Assembly: GCA_036008175.1 (NCBI GenBank)
Contig: DASYOB010000095.1
Location: 28,722-92,721 of the forward strand
Length of the DNA: 64,000 bases
Reading direction: 5' to 3'
Origin: DATARH01 sp036008175
GTDB lineage: Bacteria > Pseudomonadota > Alphaproteobacteria > ATCC43930 > CGMCC-115725
The notes beneath the pieces were generated by a model. The model had not been told where the DNA came from. It worked only from the letters and a program-made list of their open reading frames with translations, and ran no database searches. Shown here piece by piece: positions 1-7,711 of the stretch; within the stretch, counting starts at the first letter, position 1, and each line of letters begins with the position of its first letter. The translations under genes were made by a program, and so were the position numbers.

Positions 1-50
1 CTTACGGCAACGACTATTGCTATGGCGGTATAGGCAAGTAATTTCGGCAT
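1..50 (-). CDS. N-terminus of a secreted or membrane protein, cut by the window edge
   Basis: Only the first 16 codons are inside the window. They read as a short charged start followed by a hydrophobic stretch (MPKLLAYTAIAIVVAV), which fits a signal peptide or membrane anchor. A GGAGG ribosome-binding site sits 5 bases upstream of the ATG, so the start is convincing although the product cannot be named. The gene continues to the left of position 1. Confidence 0.6.
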   Translation of the reverse strand, partial: MPKLLAYTAIAIVVAV

Positions 51-310
51 GGTTCCTCCGTCCGCACTCACGCGGATGAAAGAACCGTCTTGACTTCAAG
101 GCATGAAATCCCCGATAAACGGGCGCACACCATACCAAGCCCGCAGACGGTTCAATGGATGCGGGTTTCACGAAACGGCCGGGGGTGGCTCCCCGGCCGA
201 ACGTGTTTTTAGTCGCGCGGACTCATAATCGGAATCTTTCCGCTCGGCAAGGGCAGATCAACGAATCGGTGGATAACCCGATTTGTTCTCCAACATGTTG
301 TGGATTTCAG

Positions 311-1407
311 GTTGACGGCCTTTTGACGACAGGCCGCTATGGGCGAATCGGGCTATGCGATTCGGCCGCGCTGCCAGTACCCGCAGAAATCGACGCTCGG
401 CTTGTTCCGCATCGCCAGCGTCACGAGCCGGTCAACCTGGCCGCCGTTCGGCTCCCGCCGATGATCCTCGCGCCATGCCGCTTCCTGCGCGAACCGCAGC
501 AGGTACGGGCCGGCTAGGTGATGGTGATGCCCGATCTCGGCGCGGCGCATCCGGCTAAAGAAACCTTCGGCTTGGTTGGTGTTGATCTCGTCCGGGCCGC
601 CGAGGCTGTAAGCCTCTTGATGGTTGATCCGATGCAGCGTGTACCGGCTGTGAAGGTCATTCCATGAGCCGGCTTCGTCCGCGTACAGCGTTGTTCCCTG
701 CGGTACCTGTCGGCGGATGAAATTCAGCGCCTCGACCTCAGAGCGGAACACGCCCGGTAGCGTTCGGCCATTACGCTCGCGGATCACCACCACGACCTTG
801 CGCTTGCCTGATTGGTTACGACGCAAGCGGCGGTCCTTGCGATCCTCGCGCCGATTGGCGGGCTTCACGTAGCCGCCAAAATAGCCGCCGTCGATTTCGG
901 CCCGTTTGCCCTCGCCGCCGACCCGGCTTTGCCGAACTTCAGCGGCCATCGCCTCGCGCATTTTGTGCGCCAGCACGAACGCCGTCTTGTATTGCGTGCC
1001 GAGATCGCGGCTGAGCGCGAGCATCGACTTGCCCTTGACCTCATTGCAGAAGACCGCCACGGCCATCAGGTAGGACCGGAGCGGCATTTTGTGGAACGCG
1101 AATAGCGTTCCCGAGGTAACGCTGAAATCCTTGCGGCAGGCTTTGCAGCGCCAGCGGGGCGCACCGTTCGGCCGGCGAGCCATGTAGACAGTCGGGCAGC
1201 CGCAATGCGGGCAATAGGCATCGCCGTTGTTGTCTGACCAGCGAAGCCGGATAAAGACCCGCTCGGCTTCCTCATCCGACATACGCGCTACCGACGCTAG
1301 CGTAAGCGTCCGTGCGGCTGCGGTAAGGAGGAAGTGTTGGGCCATTTCCCATCATATTCGGGATGTTCCGCCCGGATATAATGGGATACTAGCAACTTGC
1401 CGTCAAC
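311..1407 (-). mobile_element. IS1595-family (ISXO2-like) insertion sequence, ends putative
   Basis: A single transposase gene is flanked by a perfect 9-base inverted repeat: GTTGACGGC at 311-319 and GCCGTCAAC at 1399-1407. Further inward the two ends keep only scattered matches. The resulting length of about 1.1 kb is usual for single-gene IS1595 elements. I could not find the 8-base target duplication expected for this family next to these ends, so the true ends may lie a few bases away or the copy may be old. The element borders lower-GC accessory genes. Confidence 0.55.
353..1345 (-). CDS. IS1595 family transposase (ISXO2-like)
   Basis: This 330-residue DDE-type transposase has an N-terminal zinc ribbon (CPHC near residue 45 and CKAC near residue 67). 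The catalytic core shows the first Asp in IDGGYFGG (about 152), the second in YADEAGSW (about 223) and the Asn/Glu block NTNQAEGFFSRMRR (about 255-268). Length and motif order match the ISXO2-like transposase domain family. The frame is intact, so the enzyme could be active. It would cut and rejoin the ends of its own element. Confidence 0.93.
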   Translation of the reverse strand: MAQHFLLTAAARTLTLASVARMSDEEAERVFIRLRWSDNNGDAYCPHCGCPTVYMARRPNGAPRWRCKACRKDFSVTSGTLFAFHKMPLRSYLMAVAVFCNEVKGKSMLALSRDLGTQYKTAFVLAHKMREAMAAEVRQSRVGGEGKRAEIDGGYFGGYVKPANRREDRKDRRLRRNQSGKRKVVVVIRERNGRTLPGVFRSEVEALNFIRRQVPQGTTLYADEAGSWNDLHSRYTLHRINHQEAYSLGGPDEINTNQAEGFFSRMRRAEIGHHHHLAGPYLLRFAQEAAWREDHRREPNGGQVDRLVTLAMRNKPSVDFCGYWQRGRIA

Positions 1408-1455
1408 AGAAAAATCGCATATATGATGGGTGACCATCATTTTTGCGAGAGCCGC

Positions 1456-1695
1456 ATGGATTTTCAATCGAGAGAACGCGAATGGGCTGACCGCGCCAAG
1501 CGACTCGTGAAGGCCGAGCTAAAGCGGGCCGATGTCAGTTATCACCAATTGGCGGAACGTTTGCGGGAGCACGGGCTAGAGGAAACCGAGGGATCGATCA
1601 GCAACAAGCTCAGCCGAGGCACCTTCTCGGCGACGTTCTTTCTGGCAACGATGAAGGCAATCGGGCGGGAGAACTTAAATCTGTCAGACGTCTAA
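1456..1695 (+). CDS. DUF6471-like small protein
   Basis: This protein of about 79 residues opens with REREWADRAKRLVKAELKR and continues through a predicted helical domain containing YHQLAERL and ISNKLSRGTFS. The pattern fits DUF6471, a helix-turn-helix-like family of unknown function found near mobile DNA. The chosen ATG at 1456 follows a GAGAG stretch. Two in-frame ATGs at 1423 and 1426 would add an unconvincing extension. It starts about 50 bases beyond the insertion sequence, which suggests accessory status. The domain assignment is from memory of the family. Confidence 0.65.
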   Translation: MDFQSREREWADRAKRLVKAELKRADVSYHQLAERLREHGLEETEGSISNKLSRGTFSATFFLATMKAIGRENLNLSDV

Positions 1696-1706
1696 ACGAG
1701 GTTCGT

Positions 1707-2540
1707 ATGGCACAGGGGGGAATCGGAGAAGAATCCGAAAAAGCGACCGAGCAGCAAGACACCGCCGAACATCGAGACGAAGGCAAGCAGTACGAAGAAC
1801 ACATACAGAGCGTCACTGCGGTCGTGACAGTAGTAGACCGCATATCGACTGAGCATCAAGCTGACCGCAAACAACGTGAACGCCATGAAAGTTTTAAGAG
1901 CAAGCGCGAGTGGTTGACCATCGTCGCGCTTCTCATCGCTGCCGGGGTCGCAGCTTGGGGAATCCTTTGGTCCCATTCTGACACTAGGCGAGCTATTAGA
2001 GAAGCGCACGATTCTGCGGAAAAACAAGCTGGAATTTTTGAAGGCCAACTTATCGCTATGAATAAGGCTAACGAAGATAGCAGCATCGCTCTCAAATCTA
2101 TACAGCGGGCTTTTATTTTTGTTAGTAAACTTGAGAAAGTCGAATTCTCTGGGAGCATCCCCAGGGCTGACGGTTGGAAATTCACTCCCATCTTTGACAA
2201 TAGCGGAACGACACCGGCCCGAGATATACAGGTTGCGTTCATCACTCCTAAAAAGAGCGTACGTTCCTATTTGAGCCGCCTGTCCCCGCAAGCTGACATT
2301 TTTATTGACGCACCACCAGATCCCGAACCTATCTTCAGTTTGCCAGAGAAAGAGAAGGCTAACGTTGTAATCAATTTGGGACCATTGGGGCCTCATAATT
2401 CCGACCCATTCGAGGAGGGTGCAGCAAATATCTATAAAGCGATGGTTTCTGGAATTAATAGTGGCTCCCAAGAGCGGTTTATCGCCGGAGCGGTCATTTA
2501 TAATGACATTTTCTCTATAAAACATGTTCTTAAATACTGA
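1707..2540 (+). CDS. hypothetical single-span membrane protein
   Basis: The product has 277 residues. A charged, Glu/Gln-rich N-terminus of about 70 residues is followed by one transmembrane helix (WLTIVALLIAAGVAAWGILW, about 87-106), a short helical linker and a soluble domain of about 150 residues. Codon use is visibly more AT-rich than in the rest of the window, which suggests horizontal transfer together with the neighbouring insertion sequence. It follows the DUF6471-like gene by 11 bases and may be cotranscribed with it. The C-terminus is short, so an early stop cannot be excluded. Function is unknown. Confidence 0.65.
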   Translation: MAQGGIGEESEKATEQQDTAEHRDEGKQYEEHIQSVTAVVTVVDRISTEHQADRKQRERHESFKSKREWLTIVALLIAAGVAAWGILWSHSDTRRAIREAHDSAEKQAGIFEGQLIAMNKANEDSSIALKSIQRAFIFVSKLEKVEFSGSIPRADGWKFTPIFDNSGTTPARDIQVAFITPKKSVRSYLSRLSPQADIFIDAPPDPEPIFSLPEKEKANVVINLGPLGPHNSDPFEEGAANIYKAMVSGINSGSQERFIAGAVIYNDIFSIKHVLKY

Positions 2541-2685
2541 CATTGTGATGCGCGGCGATTCTGTTGATGCAAACGCTCGGCGATGCAGCCACTGGAACTG
2601 TACCGATGAAGACTGCGCCGCCGATCAAAAAGAATATGACGCAGCAGTCGCAGCCCTTACGAAGTCGCGCCAGCCATGAGCGCAT
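2530..2685 (-). CDS. possible 51-residue Cys-rich membrane miniprotein
   Basis: A short ATG frame encodes a basic start (MRSWLARLRKG), a CDCC cluster at residues 12-15, a hydrophobic segment (VIFFLIGGAVFIGTVPVAA) and a short tail. An AAGGAG ribosome-binding site lies about 8 bases upstream of the ATG. Its last 11 bases overlap the end of the convergent gene at 1707-2540. The membrane span and the ribosome-binding site are the only support, since no family is recognised. Confidence 0.4.
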   Translation of the reverse strand: MRSWLARLRKGCDCCVIFFLIGGAVFIGTVPVAASPSVCINRIAAHHNVSI

Positions 2686-2693
2686 AGCGCTCA
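2677..2693. promoter_or_regulatory. short perfect inverted repeat over a start codon
   Basis: TGAGCGC and GCGCTCA flank a 3-base ATA loop, giving a perfect 7-base stem. On the minus strand the hairpin covers the start codon of the putative miniprotein at 2530-2685. It could limit ribosome access or act as a small operator. Its role is inferred. Confidence 0.3.
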
Positions 2694-3089
2694 CTCCTTA
2701 CCCCGTCGCCCCTCCCTGCGTCTAGGTGAGGAAGCCGGACAGCGTAAGGATGCCGAGCGGCCTGCGGGCCGGCAAATTCCGTTTGGTGGCGTTTGCTCCA
2801 TAATACCGGGGGAACCGACTGGTGCATACGCGGGCTCCTGCCGAGCGGAAGGGAATGAGTGCGCCGCAGCATCGCGCCGGGTAACTTTATTAAGGGTTAA
2901 TTGCCCGAACACGGGCGCAACCGACGCGATAGCCGGTGGCGAGCTGTTACAACCAACTTGAGATACCACCGGCCCCAGGTCGTATTCATTTTTGGGCAAC
3001 GTTATTGGGATGTCTTTCTTGTGCAAAATCCCTGGGGGTTGGAGGGGGAAAAGTGCGCCTGCAAACTGAGTTACTCGGCGGTCATAGCC
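2694..3089. other. intergenic stretch with no recognised gene
   Basis: No convincing coding frame, RNA gene or repeat was seen between the miniprotein and the terminator at 3090-3122. Open frames here are short, lack ribosome-binding sites and have no recognisable domains. Confidence 0.5.
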
Positions 3090-3122
3090 AAAAAAGAAAG
3101 GCCGCCAAATGGGGCGGCCTTT
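3090..3122 (-). terminator. rho-independent terminator of the peptide transcript
   Basis: A perfect 10-base stem (AAAGGCCGCC at 3097-3106 pairing with GGCGGCCTTT at 3113-3122) encloses a 6-base loop. Read on the minus strand it is followed by a T-rich tract (the run of A at 3090-3099 on the plus strand). This is a textbook intrinsic terminator, and its orientation assigns it to the minus-strand small gene at 3162-3233. Confidence 0.85.
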
Positions 3123-3133
3123 CCTCGAAACCT

Positions 3134-3149
3134 ACGGCCTTGCGGCCGT
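3134..3149 (-). ncRNA. GNRA-type stem-loop in the 3' part of the peptide transcript
   Basis: On the minus strand ACGGCC and GGCCGT pair around a GCAA tetraloop between the stop codon of the peptide frame and its terminator. GNRA loops are stable and often serve in RNA contacts. The presence of a second structured element before the terminator suggests the transcript may act partly as RNA. Confidence 0.5.
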
Positions 3150-3161
3150 GCCGATGCCTTC

Positions 3162-3233
3162 TCAGGCACGGACCTCCGCCGAGGCAGGGATCCTGGTCAC
3201 GGCTGCGGTGGACCGCGGTTGATCGATAGACAC
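3162..3233 (-). CDS. 23-residue peptide with an anti-SD-length ribosome-binding site
   Basis: The frame starts at GTG and encodes a 23-residue soluble peptide that begins MSIDQPRSTAAV and ends SAEVRA. The 16 bases at 3235-3250, read on the minus strand (AGAAAGGAGGTGATCC), are complementary to the whole 16S rRNA 3' tail typical of alphaproteobacteria, with AGGAGG 7 bases from the GTG. A promoter-like pair lies upstream and a strong terminator downstream, so this is an isolated transcription unit of about 175 bases. It does not resemble PqqA or an amino-acid leader peptide. It could be a translated peptide, a small RNA that engages ribosomes, or both. Confidence 0.55.
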   Translation of the reverse strand: MSIDQPRSTAAVTRIPASAEVRA

Positions 3234-3270
3234 AGGATCACCTCCTTTCTGCTGTTGCGCCAAGGCCCCC

Positions 3271-3299
3271 AATGTATGAGCGCCATCGCGCGGCGGCAA
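3271..3299 (-). promoter_or_regulatory. sigma70-like promoter for the peptide transcript
   Basis: On the minus strand TTGCCG (3294-3299) and TACATT (3271-3276) are separated by exactly 17 bases. Initiation would fall near 3264, giving a leader of about 30 bases before the GTG at 3233. This is a prediction from consensus-like hexamers. Confidence 0.45.
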
Positions 3300-3476
3300 G
3301 CGCGCTTCGTCCCCGCCCGGCACAAGCGGCCAAACGCCGCGCCCGGCGCGGACATGGCGCCCGCGGCGCCGCGAATCGGCCGTCCGCACGCAGGGCGGAC
3401 CGTCCGCGTATTGCCGCCGCGCTCCCTCATGGCATGATGGGCGGCAGTAAATCGGGCATCGGTGAGACGGGCTGAT

Positions 3477-4241
3477 ATGTCGAATATGACGGTGAACGGG
3501 ATCGAACTCGAAGTCCTGCACCGCGGCAGCGGCACGCCGCTGTTGCTGCTGCACGGCTTCGACACGGTGCACCCGAAGGCGCCGCTTCTCGACCTGCTCG
3601 GCCGGCATGCCGAGATCATTGCCCCCTCCTCGCCCGGCTTCGGCAACACCAAGCGCCCGGCCGATTTCGACACGATGTACGACCTCGTCCACCTCTACCT
3701 CGCCGTCCTCGACGAGCTGCCCTACGACAAGATCGCACTGTTGGGCCTTTCCTTCGGCGGCTGGCTCGCCGCCGAGGTGGCGGTCGCCTCCTGCCACAAG
3801 TTGTCGAAGCTGATCCTCGTCGATCCGGTCGGCATCAAGCTTGGCGGCCCGACCACCCGCGACATCCTCGACATCTTCAACGTCAACCCGGGCGAGCTCC
3901 GGCGGCGCAGCTGGTATGACCCGGCAAAGGCGCCCGATTACGACGCAATGACCGACGAGGAGCTGATCATCCACGCGCGCAACTGGGAGTCGCTCTGCCT
4001 CTACGCCTGGCACCCGCTGCTCTTCAACCCGCAGCTGAAGCATTGGCTCGGCCGCATCCAGGTGCCGACGCAGGTGCTGTGGGGCGCCAGCGACGGCATC
4101 GTCAGCCCCGATTACGGCCGCGCCTATGCCGGCCTGATCCCCGGCGCCCGCTTCGAGCTGATCGAGGCGGCCGGCCACCACCCCGAGGAGGAGCAGCCCG
4201 AGCGCTTTTCCGAGCGCGTCGCTGCTTTCCTGAAGGAATGA
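3477..4241 (+). CDS. alpha/beta hydrolase
   Basis: This cytoplasmic hydrolase of about 254 residues has the alpha/beta fold signatures in order. They are the oxyanion-hole LLLHGFD near residue 25, the nucleophile elbow GLSFGGW with Ser near residue 89, the acid in WGASDGIV, and the catalytic His in AAGHHPEEEQPERF near the C-terminus. The complete Ser-Asp-His triad suggests a working esterase, lyase or C-C hydrolase, but the substrate cannot be read from the sequence. ATG 3477 is preferred; ATG 3486 is a close alternative. The gene is divergent from the small peptide unit. Confidence 0.88.
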   Translation: MSNMTVNGIELEVLHRGSGTPLLLLHGFDTVHPKAPLLDLLGRHAEIIAPSSPGFGNTKRPADFDTMYDLVHLYLAVLDELPYDKIALLGLSFGGWLAAEVAVASCHKLSKLILVDPVGIKLGGPTTRDILDIFNVNPGELRRRSWYDPAKAPDYDAMTDEELIIHARNWESLCLYAWHPLLFNPQLKHWLGRIQVPTQVLWGASDGIVSPDYGRAYAGLIPGARFELIEAAGHHPEEEQPERFSERVAAFLKE

Positions 4242-4287
4242 CCTTGCACGAGCTGTGCGGCGTAACGAGCGCAGGGGTCAAGTCTAT

Positions 4288-4366
4288 CGTCACCCCCGCG
4301 AAAGCGGGGGTCCAGGGCGAGTGACGAACCCTATGGCTCTGGATTCCCGCTTTCGCGGGAATGACG
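4288..4366. repeat. palindromic intergenic repeat, copy 1
   Basis: The outer 28-base arms match at 24 positions as an inverted repeat. The left arm contains CCCCGCGAAAGCGGGGG and ends in TCCAG. The right arm starts CTGGATTCCCGC and ends GGGAATGACG. A related copy lies at 41830-41909. Elements of this design occur in many copies in alphaproteobacterial genomes and fold into long cruciform or RNA hairpins. Confidence 0.8.
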
Positions 4367-4386
4367 AGTGAGATGGGAGGGAATCC

Positions 4387-5559
4387 ATGCGGTGGAGCGA
4401 GGAGCGCATCCTGACGACGCATACGGGTAGCCTGCCGCGCCCGCCCGAGCTGACCCGGCTCTATGTGCAGCGGGCGCGGGGCACGGCGGTCGATCCCGCC
4501 CAGCTCGACCGGCTCGGCAAAGCGGCGCTGCGGCATGTCCTCGACCGACAGATCGAATCAGGCATCGACATCGGCAACAACGGCGAGCAGCAGCGCGAGG
4601 CGTTTTTCCTTTATGTCCGCCACCGCATGAGCGGCTTCGGCGGCAGCTGGAAGCGCTGGCCGCGCGGCGATGTCGAGCGCTACCCGCTCCTCAAAAAACA
4701 GATGGCCGAGATGCTGGCGGGGCGCGAGGCGGTGTCGAACATGGACCCGCCGACGGCGATCGGCGAGGTGCGCTATGTCGACGACAGCGAGTTGAAGGCG
4801 GAGATCGCCGATTTCCGCGCCGCCCTCGACGAAAAGGGCGGCGGTTTTGTCGAGCCGTTCCTGACCGCGCCCTCGCCCGGCATCATCGCCGCGGCGATGA
4901 AGAACGAGCATTACGACACCGAGGATTCCTATCTCGCCGCGCTCGGCGAGGCGCTGAAAATCGAATACGAAACCATCGTTTCGAGCGGCTTTTTATTGCA
5001 GCTCGACTGCCCCGACCTGGCGCTGGAACGGCATCTTTCCTACCAGGACCGGCCGCTCGGCGAATTTCTCGGCTTTGTCGAGCGGGTTGTCGACACGATC
5101 AACCAAGCCATCGCCACCATCCCGCGCGACCGGGTGCGGCTGCATGTCTGCTGGGGCAATTACGAGGCGCCGCACGACAAGGACGTGCCGCTCGAAGACA
5201 TCCTGCCGATCCTGCAAAAGGCCAAAGTCGGCGGCTTCGTCCTGCCCTTCGCCAACCCGCGGCATCAGCACGAATGGCGCGTCCTCCAGAAATTCCCGCT
5301 GGCCGACGACCAGATTATCGTCGCCGGCGTCATCGACGATTTGACCGCTTTCGTCGAGCATCCGGAGGTCGTCGCCGACCGGCTCGAAAACGTCGCCCGC
5401 GCGGTCGGCGATCCGAAGCGGGTCATGGCCGGCACCGATTGCGGCTTCGACACCTCGGCCGGCATGGGAAGGGTCACCGAGGACGTCGTCTGGGCCAAGC
5501 TGCGCGCCATGTCCGACGGCGCCAAAATCGCCACCCAGCGCCTCTTCGGGAGCGCCTGA
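4387..5559 (+). CDS. MetE C-terminal-like (cobalamin-independent methionine synthase family) protein
   Basis: This 390-residue protein corresponds to the catalytic C-terminal half of MetE. It starts with the typical LTTHTGSLPRPPEL and shows ESGIDIGNNGEQQR, LHVCWGNYEAPH (candidate zinc-binding His and Cys) and, near the end, MAGTDCGFDT with the last metal Cys. Such stand-alone proteins are often annotated as methionine synthase II. Many act on other thiol or methyl substrates, so methionine synthesis is not proved. Its stop overlaps the start of the next gene by one base. Confidence 0.8.
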   Translation: MRWSEERILTTHTGSLPRPPELTRLYVQRARGTAVDPAQLDRLGKAALRHVLDRQIESGIDIGNNGEQQREAFFLYVRHRMSGFGGSWKRWPRGDVERYPLLKKQMAEMLAGREAVSNMDPPTAIGEVRYVDDSELKAEIADFRAALDEKGGGFVEPFLTAPSPGIIAAAMKNEHYDTEDSYLAALGEALKIEYETIVSSGFLLQLDCPDLALERHLSYQDRPLGEFLGFVERVVDTINQAIATIPRDRVRLHVCWGNYEAPHDKDVPLEDILPILQKAKVGGFVLPFANPRHQHEWRVLQKFPLADDQIIVAGVIDDLTAFVEHPEVVADRLENVARAVGDPKRVMAGTDCGFDTSAGMGRVTEDVVWAKLRAMSDGAKIATQRLFGSA

Positions 5560-6008
5560 TGAGCAGTGTCAGCATTGTTCCGGTGCATCCCATCGCCATG
5601 CAGTTGCGGTGGCGGGAAGTGGAGCGGGAGCTTCACAAGAGCGTCACCCTCTATGGGCAGGGACGCTTCATGCCAGCCGACATATTGAAACTGGCGACAG
5701 AGGACAAGCTGCTGTGCTGGTTTGTGCTGCGGGGCGATGAGTTATTGGCGGTGGCGATCACCGACGTTCTGAAAACCCCGCAGAAGTCGATTTGCGAGAT
5801 TTGGGGTCTCGGCGGCACCGAAATGGCCGAGTGGGTAACGCAGATACGGAGCGCAATCACCGACTACGCGCGGCAGGTCGGCTGCCAGCAACTGCAAATC
5901 ATCGGCAGACCCGGTTGGGGCCGGATGTACGATGTCAGACCGGCAGCGGTCATCCTGGTTGAGGAGCTGCCCCCGAGCGAAAGCGAAAGACAGGCTGAAC
6001 CGAATTAA
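5559..6008 (+). CDS. phage-type GNAT-like hypothetical protein
   Basis: The protein has 149 residues and begins at the ATG sharing one base with the preceding stop codon. It contains LRWREVERELHKSV, WFVLRGDELLAVAITDV, CEIWGLGG and CQQLQIIGRPGWGRMY. This layout is close to small proteins encoded by podovirus-type phages and prophages and has the feel of a GNAT fold. No other phage gene is nearby, so it may be a captured phage gene. The family link is from pattern memory. Confidence 0.6.
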   Translation: MSSVSIVPVHPIAMQLRWREVERELHKSVTLYGQGRFMPADILKLATEDKLLCWFVLRGDELLAVAITDVLKTPQKSICEIWGLGGTEMAEWVTQIRSAITDYARQVGCQQLQIIGRPGWGRMYDVRPAAVILVEELPPSESERQAEPN

Positions 6009-6031
6009 ATGGGTTGGGGGCGGCCCCAACA

Positions 6032-7576
6032 CTACAGCACCACCTCGACCAGGTACGGGCCCGGCGTCGCCAGCCCCTCGGCGAAGCGGCGGTTGAACCC
6101 GTCCATGTCCTCGACCCGCGCACCCGGTACGCCGAGGCTCTTCGCCAGCCCCACCCAGTCGATGTCGGGCTTGCCGAGATCCAGCATGTCGAGCGCCTTC
6201 CGCCCGGGGTTGCCGGCGCCGACATTGGCCAGCTCGCCTTTGAGGATCTGGTAGGTGCGGTTCGAGAACAGGACGGTGGTGACGTCGAGCCCTTCCCGCG
6301 CCTGGGTCCACAGCGCCTGCACCGTATACATCGCGCTGCCGTCGGCCTGCAGGCCGACGACCTTGCGGTCGGGGCAAGCGACCGCCGCGCCGGTCGCCAA
6401 GGGCGGCCCAAGCCCGATCGACCCGCCCATGTTGGAGAGCCAGTCATGCGGCGCCGCCGATTTGGTCGGCGCGAAGAAGCCGCGCCCGGTGGTCACCGCC
6501 TCGTCGGCGACAATCGCATTCTCCGGCAGCAATGCGCCGATCGAGGCGCCGAGCGCGTCGGAGGTGATCGCGCCATGCGCCGGCTGCGGCGCCGGATCGT
6601 TGACGAATGGCGCCGGGGTGCCGCGCGCGCCGACCTCCTCGGCCAGCATCTCCAAGGCGGCGATCAGGTCTTCGTCCGGCCGCGCCAGCACATGCCCTTC
6701 GCAGCCCTCCGGATAGAGCCGGCTCGGCTTGTCGGGATAGGCGAAGAAGGCGACCGGCATCTTGGCGCCGACCAGGATCACATGCTGCAACCCGGCCAGC
6801 ACCTTCAGCGCCTGGTCGACGACATAGGGGATCCTGTCGACCGAGACCCGGCCCCTGCCCCGCTGCGTCCGCGCGTTCGAGCCTTGGGCGATGATGCGCG
6901 CCCCGGTCTTGGCGGCGATCTTGCCGGCCAGCTCCAGCCCATCGGCGCGAACCGCTCTTCCGGTGACCAGGATCAAACTCGGCTCGCCCGAGCGCAGCAC
7001 GCGCGCCGCTTCGCGCACCGCCTCGGGTGACGGCGCCGCCGGCTTGGCGGACGGCGGCACCGCTGCCGGCCCCGAGCCCTCGTTCCACGCCGTGTCGGCC
7101 GGCAGAATGAGGCTGGCGATCTGACCCGGCGGCATCCGCGCCGCGGCGATCGCCAAGGCGCCGTCGGCGGCGATCGATTTCGCGTCGGGCGAGGTCTTGA
7201 CCCAGTGCGAGTTGGGCCGCGCCAGCCCCTCGATGTCCGAGGTCAAGGGCGCGTCGTATTGCCGGTGATAGGTGGCGTGATCGCCGATGATGTTGACGAT
7301 GCCGGAGCCGGCCTTGTTGGCGTTGTGGATGTTGGCAAGGCCGTTGGCGAGGCCGGGGCCGAGATGCAACAGGGTCGCGGCCGGCTTCTCGGCCATGCGG
7401 TAGTAGCCGTCCGCGGCGCCGGTGACGACGCCCTCGAACAGCCCGAGGACGCAGCGCATCCCGTCGACCCGGTCGAGCGCGGCGACAAAATGCATCTCCG
7501 AGGTGCCGGGATTGGCGAAGCAGACATCGACGCCGCCCCCGACCAGCGTGCGCACCAGGCTTTCCGCACCGTTCAT
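6032..7576 (-). CDS. thiamine diphosphate-dependent enzyme, acetolactate synthase large-subunit family
   Basis: The protein of about 514 residues has the three-domain ThDP layout. The N-terminal pyrimidine-binding domain carries the activating Glu in LGLFEGVVTGAADGYYR, a middle domain follows, and the C-terminal domain has the diphosphate motif QADGSAMYT ending in FSNRTY. The first Gly of the usual GDG is replaced by Ala. No small regulatory subunit is adjacent, so valine synthesis is unlikely. Relatives include benzoylformate and phosphonopyruvate decarboxylases. ATG 7576 follows GGGAGAGGG; the longer frame starts at a weaker TTG. Confidence 0.8.
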   Translation of the reverse strand: MNGAESLVRTLVGGGVDVCFANPGTSEMHFVAALDRVDGMRCVLGLFEGVVTGAADGYYRMAEKPAATLLHLGPGLANGLANIHNANKAGSGIVNIIGDHATYHRQYDAPLTSDIEGLARPNSHWVKTSPDAKSIAADGALAIAAARMPPGQIASLILPADTAWNEGSGPAAVPPSAKPAAPSPEAVREAARVLRSGEPSLILVTGRAVRADGLELAGKIAAKTGARIIAQGSNARTQRGRGRVSVDRIPYVVDQALKVLAGLQHVILVGAKMPVAFFAYPDKPSRLYPEGCEGHVLARPDEDLIAALEMLAEEVGARGTPAPFVNDPAPQPAHGAITSDALGASIGALLPENAIVADEAVTTGRGFFAPTKSAAPHDWLSNMGGSIGLGPPLATGAAVACPDRKVVGLQADGSAMYTVQALWTQAREGLDVTTVLFSNRTYQILKGELANVGAGNPGRKALDMLDLGKPDIDWVGLAKSLGVPGARVEDMDGFNRRFAEGLATPGPYLVEVVL

Positions 7577-7597
7577 CTCGCCCTCTCCCAAATCACC

Positions 7598-7622
7598 TTA
7601 GGCGCGCGCTCCCGGCGCCTAA
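7598..7622. promoter_or_regulatory. inverted repeat upstream of the ThDP enzyme gene
   Basis: TTAGGCGC and GCGCCTAA form a perfect 8-base palindrome with a 9-base spacer, 22 to 46 bases before the start codon at 7576. It could be an operator for a local repressor or a leader hairpin. It has no T-tract, so a terminator for the upstream TIR gene is less likely. Confidence 0.35.
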
Positions 7623-7711
7623 ACCCGCGCCGCAGGATGCCGGGCAGGAGAGGATCGGGCAAGCGCGGTAGGGCGGAAAGTGGAGCATTGCGGCGCCGAG
7701 CGGACCCGCAG

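Noticed and set aside
1692..2543. 283-codon frame opposite the membrane protein gene
   Set aside because: It has no ribosome-binding site or family motif. The plus-strand frame has a membrane helix and sensible domain structure.
3162..3233. PqqA or amino-acid attenuation leader peptide
   Set aside because: No Glu-x3-Tyr motif for PqqA and no run of one regulatory amino acid were present, and no biosynthesis gene follows.
3234..3250. 16S rRNA fragment
   Set aside because: The plus strand matches the very end of alphaproteobacterial 16S rRNA, but the neighbouring helix 45 sequence is absent. On the minus strand it is the ribosome-binding site of a small frame.
3162..4181. 339-codon minus-strand frame opposite the hydrolase gene
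   Set aside because: The long open frame is a by-product of GC-rich codon use. Only its last 23 codons follow a ribosome-binding site and are kept as the small peptide.
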